From Actinomycetota bacterium (GTDB lineage Bacteria; Actinomycetota; Humimicrobiia; Humimicrobiales; Humimicrobiaceae): a stretch of DNA of 9,245 nt. The position numbers and the translations under genes are program-made. How positions within the stretch are numbered: position 1 is the stretch's first letter; every line of letters starts with the position of its first letter. The notes under the pieces are model-generated. The model searched no databases, was not told the DNA's origin, and worked only from the letters and a program-made list of their open reading frames with translations. The stretch spans positions 1 through 9,245 of the forward strand of contig PWSB01000067.1 in NCBI GenBank assembly GCA_003563375.1, read 5' to 3'. Positions 1-5,810 of this stretch are shown piece by piece.

Positions 1-1084
1 CAGATTCCTGCTCATGGCTGGGCCTGTAAAAAAACAAAGCTTCAGAGGAGGGGCATCCTGTAGCTGGCTTCAGCACCTTTTTAAACCTGTTGCTATTGGA
101 AGAAATTACGTTGTTTATTACTCCGATGATATTTTTTCCTGACCTGAAATTGGTGGTAAGGTAAAAATCAGAGATTGAGCTGCCGCTGAAGTTATCCCAA
201 AGATGAAAATTCAATATGTTTTCAACGCAAGCCCCCCTGAAAGCATATATGCCCTGGTCATCATCTCCTACCACCATCATATTCATTCCCCTTCCATTGA
301 GCAGGGCCAGAAGATATGCCTGGGCCATATTGGTGTCTTGGAATTCGTCAACAAAAATGTATTTGTATCTTTTTAAGTACTTATCTCTTGCCTGGAGGCT
401 GTCTCTTAAAAGATAATAAGGGAGACAGACCTGGTCCTGATAATCAATGCAGTTATTTTCCTCTTTTAAGTTTTCGTACTGCCGGTATATAAAACAAAGC
501 TCCCGCTGAAGCCCGATTGATTGTATCTCTTCATTTTTCAGGGCACGGCTTTTATAGTCTTTAAGGTATTTAATATGGTTACCTATGTAATCCTCGAGAC
601 GGCCGGGAGTTATGAGGTTGTTTTTTAAGCTGTCTATATAGGTCAGGATATCCTGGACAGTCCTTCCAGCCATTTTTCCAATATCTAAAACATTGAATTC
701 ATGATCTGCCAATATATCATAAATTATCTTCCAGGCTTCAGCGCTTGAAAGTACCCTGAAATCTTTTCCCAATGACAGTTTTAAGCTGTTTTCCTTTATC
801 ACCTGGTTTCCGAATGAATTGAAGGTATATATATCTATTTGGTCTGATCCTGTATCAGTGATGCTCTCCCTGATCCTTAACCTCATATTATCAGCTGCAT
901 TCCTTGTAAATGTCAGGGCAAGGACCTCAGCAGGGCTGCAGCACCCTTTCCGGAGTATATCTATTATCCCTTTGGTGATCACCCAGGTCTTTCCTGAGCC
1001 TGCACATGCTATAACCCGTTTTATTTCACCTTGGCCCTTTATTACTTCTGCCTGTTCTTTGGTTAGTTTAATATCTTTGGCCAT
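1..1084 (-). CDS. UvrD/AdnB-like SF1 DNA helicase, N-terminal 361 residues (runs off the window start)
   Basis: Superfamily 1A ATP-dependent 3'-5' DNA helicase; only the N-terminal part is in the window. In order I see a Q-motif (LTKEQAEVI, about residues 7-15), Walker A (ACAGSGKT, 26-33), motif Ia (LALTFTRNAA, 55-64), the TFNSFG segment (87-92), Walker B (FVDEFQDTN, 244-252), motif III (VGDDDQGIYAFRG, 272-284) and motif IV (LTTNFRS, 309-315). All catalytic positions look intact. The C-terminal motifs V and VI, and any nuclease domain, lie beyond base 1. The ATG at 1084-1082 sits inside the end of the upstream helicase gene (17-nt overlap), which implies translational coupling. The Shine-Dalgarno is weak (only GAAAG nearby). 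In-frame GTG codons at 1096 and 1114 are alternative starts, and a stop at 1120-1118 limits further extension. From its place behind an Fe-S nuclease helicase I infer the second subunit of an AdnAB-like complex. A stand-alone PcrA/UvrD is possible but less likely. Confidence 0.9.
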   Translation of the reverse strand, partial: MAKDIKLTKEQAEVIKGQGEIKRVIACAGSGKTWVITKGIIDILRKGCCSPAEVLALTFTRNAADNMRLRIRESITDTGSDQIDIYTFNSFGNQVIKENSLKLSLGKDFRVLSSAEAWKIIYDILADHEFNVLDIGKMAGRTVQDILTYIDSLKNNLITPGRLEDYIGNHIKYLKDYKSRALKNEEIQSIGLQRELCFIYRQYENLKEENNCIDYQDQVCLPYYLLRDSLQARDKYLKRYKYIFVDEFQDTNMAQAYLLALLNGRGMNMMVVGDDDQGIYAFRGACVENILNFHLWDNFSGSSISDFYLTTNFRSGKNIIGVINNVISSNSNRFKKVLKPATGCPSSEALFFYRPSHEQES

Positions 1085-4031
1085 AAAATCTTTCACATAA
1101 TATTTTAAAATCACAGTTTAGGCAGGAATAATATCCTTCCTTTGCAAAAAAATCCTCTTTTTGTATGCCTTCTATAAGGCCCATTATCAATGTCTTTAAT
1201 TCTTCTTCCTTATAATAACCTGAAGGCAGCTCTGCTACAGGTTTGCTGCTGCCCAATGAAATATATTTAAGCCTGATCTTCTTGTCCTTGAGGCTGGAAA
1301 GATCAGGGCTATGATCCACAGCCATCCTGTATGTCTTCAACTGGATTTCATCCAAAAGGTCCCTATCATAATATTTTTTTGAGCCAGACTTATAATCGAT
1401 TATTTCAAACTCGTCTTTTGCCAGCCTGTTTATCTGGTCTATCCTCCCTTTTATGGTATGGCTGTCAAGCTTGAAACTAAATCTCTTTTCATTTACTGCA
1501 GAGCTTGGGTCCTCAGGCATCAGTTTATTGTAGAAATTTTTGAAATCCTGCAAAGCCTTTTTATTTAGCTCAGTTTTTTGAGCCTTTGGACCAAGATCCT
1601 GTTTTTGGAACCATCTTTCTAAAATTTTTCTTAATTTTTCCCATGAAAATTCCCCCTCCCTGAAAAAATCCTGAAGGACCTGGTGATATAGGTTTCCCAA
1701 TACCAGGCTTAAACTTGGGGGGGTCTTTGCCCTTATATAATGGCCATATTTATATTTTAATGGACATTGCCTGTACGCATCCAAGCCGCTATATGAAAAG
1801 GGAAGGCTGTAGACATCGAAAGGGCAATTTTTATTTGTCGTGGGCACAATATTATTCCACCATATTCCAGGACTGTAATGCTGGTTTAAAAATGTAATAA
1901 ATTTTTTGGACTTATACCTTGAAAATTTCAAACCCTCAATTTTTCTTGCAGCTGCGACCAGTGCCCTTTTTCGTACCTGCCAGCAATTTGAACTGTCCAG
2001 GGGGGCGTATATTTTTTTGGTTACCCCTGCAGGCAGCTTCCCGGCTTCTTTTTTTAAGTCCAGGAAAAAGGGCGAAAACTGCCTTACCCGGTTACAGGTG
2101 ATGAATAAATAGCCTTTTGCCCTGGTCATCCCCACATAGAGGAGCCTTCTTTCATCCTCCAGGTGCCTTTCTTTTAATTCCTCCTGGTTAAGGTTTTTGC
2201 CTTTTCCTAAATAATTGAAAAGCTGTATATCATAGCTCTGGGGAAAATTAAAAGCTGAAGGTAAGTATTCCATATTAATAAATGGGATAAAAACAGCTTC
2301 GAATTCCAATCCCTTGCACTGGTGAAAACTTAATATGCTGACCTTGTCTGCACCTGTATCGGAGCTGCTTTTTTCGATCTCTTCCAAAAAATTGTTTTCC
2401 ACCACCCTGTCCAAGAAACTAAGGTATGCATCAATGCTGCTGCTTTCATTTGCTTCACTGAAGTTTTTTACACTTGAAAGGAAATCACTAGGGCCGCTCC
2501 AATCTATATCTTTTTTTGCTGCCAGGCCTATCCTCTTATCTTTTATGAGATGGGAAAGGAAATCGAATACATCTTCCTGCCTTAACCTGCTGAATTTTTT
2601 TATTGAATGAATAAATTGCCTTATGGCTTTGGGGTGCTCTTTTTTATCCGCTTTATTGCTTAAAAATTTGATCAAATTGTTATAACCGCTTGCTTCCCGG
2701 TATTCTTTTATCAGCTTTTTAAAATAAAGGGGGTCAATATCCAGAACAGAAGAAAGCATAACAGCCTCTACTAGTTTATCTATGTCCTCTATCTCTTCGA
2801 AAGGGCTTCTAAAAAGCCTTAAGATATTTAACATATACCTTACTTCATTATTGTCCAACACTGTCCTTGAACCCGTCCTTTGAAAAGGTATGGCGTTTTG
2901 CTGCAAAGCATTTTCAAGCATATGGGTCTCATAGCCAAGCCCTTTTATTATTATGGCCATGTCAGAATATCTTATTGCCTTGGCATTGAGCTCCCTAATT
3001 TTTGAGCATATAAATCCTGCCTCTTCCAGCATATTATAGAAATCTTTTACAGCTACCTTTCCCCTGGATGAAGAGGAGGAGGACCTTTTTTTTAGCCTAA
3101 ACTTATTTTTGCTAATAAAATTTTGGCTAATCCGGTTTATATTTCTGCTGTTTCTGTGATTTGTTTTAAGCCTTATTATATTTTCTTTTTTTGTCTGGTT
3201 GTATATGTCAAAAAAATTTTCAGATACAGAACCCCTGAAACTATATATGGATTCATCGTCATTTCCTATGAATATACAGTTACCGCTGCTGACCAGTTCA
3301 ACTATTCTCAGCTGTGCAGGATTTAATTCCTGAAACTCATCCACGATAATGTAATCGTAATTTTTCTGGATCTTTTTCCTGATCCTTTCTTTTTCCAAGA
3401 GCCCGGCGGTATCCTGCAGAAGAAGCCCGTAGTTGTAGACTCCGGCCTCTTTAAGCTTTTTTAAATATCTGGAATATACCCCTGCGATCTCAGATAAGGC
3501 ATTATTAGAATAAGGGCTTAGCCTATCCGAAACTAAAGATGGTTCCAGCAGGTTTTCCTGCGCCCTTAGAATAAAATCATAGACCTCTTGAGTGTAGCTT
3601 TTAGCGGTAAAGCTGCTTCCTGCCAAATATCTGTTAGTCAGGGGATAATCCTTTTTGCCCAGCTCTTCCATGACTTCAGCTAACAGGTTCCACTGCTGGG
3701 TAGAATTTAGAATAGTTATATCTTCATCAATACCTTTTAGGTCCCCGGGACCGTACAATTTCATCTCATTTAAAAAATCAATGCAGAAGGAATGGAAGGT
3801 GTTTATAGGCATTTCAAGGGTGCTCTTGGCTGCAGCGGCCGCCGCCTCTTCCCTGATTATCTTTGCCCATCTCCTGTTAAAGGAAAAAACCAGTATTCTT
3901 TGGGGACTTATTTCTTTTTGTTCTGTTAGCCAGGCCAACATCTCTATGATCAGATAGCTTTTCCCTGTGCCAGGAGGGCCAATCATGCAAACATTGCCTT
4001 TAGAAATAGCTTCTTTTAGTTTTCCAGTCAT
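1068..4031 (-). CDS. AdnA-like SF1 helicase fused to a C-terminal Fe-S PD-(D/E)XK nuclease
   Basis: A 987-residue helicase-nuclease, probably resecting double-strand ends for recombination. Helicase motifs: Walker A GPPGTGKS (18-25), INTFHSFC (76-83), Walker B IVDEFQE (229-235), motif III GNDDESIYSFRG (256-267), motif IV NHR (291-293), motif V SFHQCKGLEFEAV (568-580), motif VI RRLLYVGMTRA (628-638). The nuclease follows: first Fe-S cysteine C756 in RQCPLKY, H783, D865 (GRID), D879-Y-K881, then Q897-x3-Y901 and the distal cysteines C970, C973 and C979 (C-x2-C-x5-C). All four cluster ligands and the DYK core are present, so the nuclease should be active. There is no Q-motif, and Walker A comes only 17 residues from the start, as in AdnA-type subunits. 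A TAG directly before the ATG makes this the furthest possible start, although no Shine-Dalgarno is visible. Runs of six Ala (63-68) and six Ser (317-322) fall between motifs. AddB is less likely because its helicase motifs are degenerate; here they are intact. Confidence 0.93.
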   Translation of the reverse strand: MTGKLKEAISKGNVCMIGPPGTGKSYLIIEMLAWLTEQKEISPQRILVFSFNRRWAKIIREEAAAAAAKSTLEMPINTFHSFCIDFLNEMKLYGPGDLKGIDEDITILNSTQQWNLLAEVMEELGKKDYPLTNRYLAGSSFTAKSYTQEVYDFILRAQENLLEPSLVSDRLSPYSNNALSEIAGVYSRYLKKLKEAGVYNYGLLLQDTAGLLEKERIRKKIQKNYDYIIVDEFQELNPAQLRIVELVSSGNCIFIGNDDESIYSFRGSVSENFFDIYNQTKKENIIRLKTNHRNSRNINRISQNFISKNKFRLKKRSSSSSSRGKVAVKDFYNMLEEAGFICSKIRELNAKAIRYSDMAIIIKGLGYETHMLENALQQNAIPFQRTGSRTVLDNNEVRYMLNILRLFRSPFEEIEDIDKLVEAVMLSSVLDIDPLYFKKLIKEYREASGYNNLIKFLSNKADKKEHPKAIRQFIHSIKKFSRLRQEDVFDFLSHLIKDKRIGLAAKKDIDWSGPSDFLSSVKNFSEANESSSIDAYLSFLDRVVENNFLEEIEKSSSDTGADKVSILSFHQCKGLEFEAVFIPFINMEYLPSAFNFPQSYDIQLFNYLGKGKNLNQEELKERHLEDERRLLYVGMTRAKGYLFITCNRVRQFSPFFLDLKKEAGKLPAGVTKKIYAPLDSSNCWQVRKRALVAAARKIEGLKFSRYKSKKFITFLNQHYSPGIWWNNIVPTTNKNCPFDVYSLPFSYSGLDAYRQCPLKYKYGHYIRAKTPPSLSLVLGNLYHQVLQDFFREGEFSWEKLRKILERWFQKQDLGPKAQKTELNKKALQDFKNFYNKLMPEDPSSAVNEKRFSFKLDSHTIKGRIDQINRLAKDEFEIIDYKSGSKKYYDRDLLDEIQLKTYRMAVDHSPDLSSLKDKKIRLKYISLGSSKPVAELPSGYYKEEELKTLIMGLIEGIQKEDFFAKEGYYSCLNCDFKILCERFYGQRY

Positions 4032-4137
4032 CTATTTTTTGCGACTAGCGAGGCCGGTTGTAGAATGCTATTGTCTAATATAGTCATCCAGATCTGAAAA
4101 TATATCAAGTGTTTTCTTGTATAAAATCCAGAACGCA
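4032..4137 (-). other. Spacer between tRNA-Gly and the helicase-nuclease gene
   Basis: This 106-nt gap separates the encoded CCA of the tRNA from the helicase start. It contains an AT-rich imperfect stem (minus strand, 4123-4101: eight pairs with one bulged A, then four T), too weak for me to call a terminator. An 8-bp palindrome CAGATCTG lies at 4089-4096. I find no convincing sigma-70 promoter; the best TATATT has no -35 at a usable distance. The helicase pair may therefore be read through from amaP and the tRNA, or from a promoter I cannot recognise. Confidence 0.5.
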
Positions 4138-4211
4138 TGGAGCGGGCTACGGGAATCGAACCCGCATCTTGAGCTTGGGAAGCTCATGTACTACCATTAT
4201 ACTAAGCCCGC
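4138..4211 (-). tRNA. tRNA-Gly, anticodon CCC, with encoded CCA
   Basis: The reverse strand folds into a complete 74-nt cloverleaf. The acceptor stem pairs GCGGGCT with AGCCCGC. The D arm has stem GTAT/GTAC and loop AATGGTA. The anticodon stem TGAGC/GCTCA encloses loop TTCCCAA, giving anticodon CCC, which reads GGG glycine codons. The variable loop is four bases. The T arm pairs GCGGG with CCCGT (one G-U pair) around TTCGAAT. The discriminator is U73, the usual bacterial glycine identity base, and the 3' CCA is encoded at 4140-4138. The gene begins 7 nt after the amaP-like stop codon with no visible promoter of its own, so its 5' end is probably released from an mRNA by RNase P. Confidence 0.97.
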
Positions 4212-4218
4212 CAGATTA

Positions 4219-4803
4219 TCATGTCTTTTGGGGAGGCTTACCCTGCTCCTCTTCAACTTCTGTCTCTGTCCGCCTGCTTCCCTCGGCAAGTCCCACTATA
4301 GTCAGATTTGTCTTTAATATTTTAATCCCTAATTTTTTTGTTGCAGTATCCTGGGCAGCCCTTATAATTTCTTCCATCTTCTGGGGTATGTTTACATCCT
4401 CAGTCAAGCTAACCCACATATTATTTATAATACCCTTGGACTTTGGCTTTATCTTTATATCCATATCCGTCACGCCTTCTACATCCTGGGCGGAAGCCCT
4501 GATCTGCTGGGCAATAGATTCAAGGGTTATCATCGCATTGCCTTCTTTTACCCTGTATATCATGGCCACCCCGGATTTTGGCCTGTAAAACTCCATTACC
4601 AGCAAAAAGATGCTCAAGGCTAAAACAAATAACAGAGCCAGTGCAGAGACAAAGGGAACAACGGTCACCTGGGGGTCAAAGACCTGCATTGCTATATCAG
4701 ACCACCTAAAAAAGCCTACAAATGCATTGATTATCCCCAAAACGGATATAAATATTAAAAACAATAGAATCAGTATGACCACAATCCTATTAAACACATT
4801 CAC
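4219..4803 (-). CDS. amaP: AmaP-like alkaline shock membrane anchor protein (two TM segments plus Asp23-like domain)
   Basis: With a GTG start at 4803 the product has 194 residues and begins MNVFNRI, followed by a hydrophobic helix (about 7-26), an extracytoplasmic loop, a second helix (about 48-70) and an Asp23-type cytoplasmic domain (about 88-173, starting near GNAMITLESIA). It ends in an acidic tail (TETEVEEEQ). This layout matches AmaP, which tethers Asp23 to the membrane in staphylococci. No separate asp23 gene lies next to it, so the partner must be elsewhere or absent. An in-frame ATG at 4836 would add 11 residues, but it sits at or just outside the predicted transcription start and has no ribosome site. 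The GTG lies 7 nt after AGGAAGGT and gives the family's usual N-terminus. The gene ends in tandem stops TGA-TAA just before tRNA-Gly. Its exact role in envelope stress is inferred from the family. Confidence 0.85.
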   Translation of the reverse strand: MNVFNRIVVILILLFLIFISVLGIINAFVGFFRWSDIAMQVFDPQVTVVPFVSALALLFVLALSIFLLVMEFYRPKSGVAMIYRVKEGNAMITLESIAQQIRASAQDVEGVTDMDIKIKPKSKGIINNMWVSLTEDVNIPQKMEEIIRAAQDTATKKLGIKILKTNLTIVGLAEGSRRTETEVEEEQGKPPQKT

Positions 4804-4810
4804 AAGCATC

Positions 4811-4818
4811 ACCTTCCT
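4811..4818 (-). promoter_or_regulatory. Ribosome binding site that decides the amaP start
   Basis: AGGAAGGT on the minus strand lies 7 nt before the GTG at 4803. It is almost directly against the ATG at 4809-4807 and far downstream of the ATG at 4836, so it supports the GTG as the true start. Confidence 0.7.
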
Positions 4819-4840
4819 AAATATGGTTAGCAGCATTAAG

Positions 4841-4869
4841 ATTATAATAAAAGTGAAAAATTTTATAAA
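4841..4869 (-). promoter_or_regulatory. Predicted sigma-70/SigA-type promoter of amaP and tRNA-Gly
   Basis: On the minus strand, -35 TTTATA (4869-4864), a 17-nt spacer and a perfect -10 TATAAT (4846-4841). Transcription should begin near 4834, leaving a leader of about 30 nt that contains the AGGAAGGT ribosome site. The region is AT-rich, so chance matches are possible, but the spacing to the ribosome site is good. Confidence 0.55.
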
Positions 4870-4880
4870 GTAATTTATTT

Positions 4881-4909
4881 TTGTCTAAAAAAAATGTATC
4901 ATCTATAGC
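4881..4909 (+). promoter_or_regulatory. Predicted promoter of the lipid kinase gene
   Basis: -35 TTGTCT (4881-4886), a 17-nt spacer and -10 TATAGC (4904-4909), each matching four of six consensus bases. Transcription would begin near 4915, giving a leader of only about 16 nt with no Shine-Dalgarno. It lies back to back with the amaP promoter, with the -35 boxes 11 nt apart. A second candidate -10, TATATA at 4920-4925, would put the start at the ATG itself but has no matching -35. Confidence 0.4.
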
Positions 4910-4931
4910 TAATATCAAATATATATAAAAA

Positions 4932-5810
4932 ATGGACACACTAATTATATTAAATCCTGCTTCTGCTATGGGCAAGACCCTCGGTGCAAAACCCCGGATC
5001 GAAGCAGAGTTTAAAAATTTAGGAATCGATTATGACCTGCATATAACTAGCAGCGCCCAGGATATTTTTGATACCGCTAAAAATAATATAGAAGACTATA
5101 CAAATTTCATTGCAGTCGGCGGTGACGGGACCGCCCATTATGTGGCAAATGCAATAGCAGGGACCAGCAAAAATCTAGGTATAATACCCGGAGGGTCCGG
5201 TAATGATGTCTCTTCAAATTTAGGCATACCCAGGGATATAGCCAGCTGCTGCCGCATTATAAAGGATGGCATGACCAAACGGATCGACCTGGGCCTTATA
5301 AACGGCAAGCATTACTATTTGGGGGTGGCAGGGTCTGGTTTTGATTCCCAGGTAAACGACCTGGCAAATAAGACAAGGTTCCCCATAAGGGGGGCATCCA
5401 AATATAAATATGCAGTATACAGCACCCTTATAACTTTCCGTTCAAAGAAATTCTGGCTGTCTTATGAGGACACCCAGAGAAAAGTTTATGGTATGATGGT
5501 GGCGGTGACTAACCTCCCCAGCTATGGAGGGGGGATGAAAATAACCCCTGGTTCAGACCCGACCGACGGCCTGTTGGATACCTGTATCATAAAAAGGATG
5601 ACCAAAGCCCACTTTATAAAATTGTTCCCTTCCGTATATGAAGGCAAACATATCAGCGACCCCCACGTTGAGCTGCTGAAAGTTAAAAAGATAACCGTTG
5701 ATTGCCCTTCCTATCCGTTCAGTGTTTTCGCTGATGGAGAATATATCTCTAAGCTGCCTGCTGAGTTTGTAGTCAAACCTTCTGTTTTGAACCTGATCGT
5801 GCCTGCCTAG
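4932..5810 (+). CDS. dagK: Diacylglycerol kinase family lipid kinase (DgkB/YegS/BmrU type)
   Basis: A soluble lipid kinase of 292 residues, the normal family length. It probably phosphorylates diacylglycerol or a related lipid at the inner membrane face, returning it to the phosphatidic acid pool. The N-terminus MDTLIILNPASAMGK carries the family NPxS motif. The nucleotide-binding loop GGDGT is at 63-67 and the second glycine loop PGGSGND at 86-92. The C-terminal lid has GGGMKITPGSDPTDGLLD (199-216), with the catalytic-region Asp in TDG, and the closing FADGE at 266-270. All hallmark residues are present, but the exact substrate cannot be read from sequence; sphingosine, ceramide and diacylglycerol kinases share this fold. 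The ATG is preceded by an AT-only stretch with no ribosome site. The gene runs divergently from amaP and converges on the lipoprotein gene, overlapping it by 4 nt at the stop codons. Confidence 0.9.
   Translation: MDTLIILNPASAMGKTLGAKPRIEAEFKNLGIDYDLHITSSAQDIFDTAKNNIEDYTNFIAVGGDGTAHYVANAIAGTSKNLGIIPGGSGNDVSSNLGIPRDIASCCRIIKDGMTKRIDLGLINGKHYYLGVAGSGFDSQVNDLANKTRFPIRGASKYKYAVYSTLITFRSKKFWLSYEDTQRKVYGMMVAVTNLPSYGGGMKITPGSDPTDGLLDTCIIKRMTKAHFIKLFPSVYEGKHISDPHVELLKVKKITVDCPSYPFSVFADGEYISKLPAEFVVKPSVLNLIVPA

Noticed and set aside
1068..4031. Reading the pair as Firmicutes AddB-AddA
   Set aside because: AddB lacks intact SF1 helicase motifs and is usually longer. Here motifs I to VI are all intact together with an Fe-S nuclease, which fits AdnA better.
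4101..4123. AT-rich stem behind tRNA-Gly on the minus strand, followed by four T
   Set aside because: Only two of eight pairs are G-C and one base is bulged, so it is too weak to call an intrinsic terminator in this AT-rich spacer.
4109..4588. Open frame of 159 codons on the plus strand
   Set aside because: It runs through the antisense of tRNA-Gly and of the amaP-like gene, with no homology and no ribosome site. It is a shadow of the minus-strand genes.
4843..4848. Plus-strand TATAAT that forms the palindrome ATTATAAT with the amaP -10
   Set aside because: No -35-like hexamer lies 16-18 nt upstream on the plus strand, so I do not propose a bidirectional promoter.
5118..5135. GGCGGT-gacggg-ACCGCC hairpin in the lipid kinase gene
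   Set aside because: The repeat follows from the codons of the conserved GGDGTA motif, and no T-run follows.
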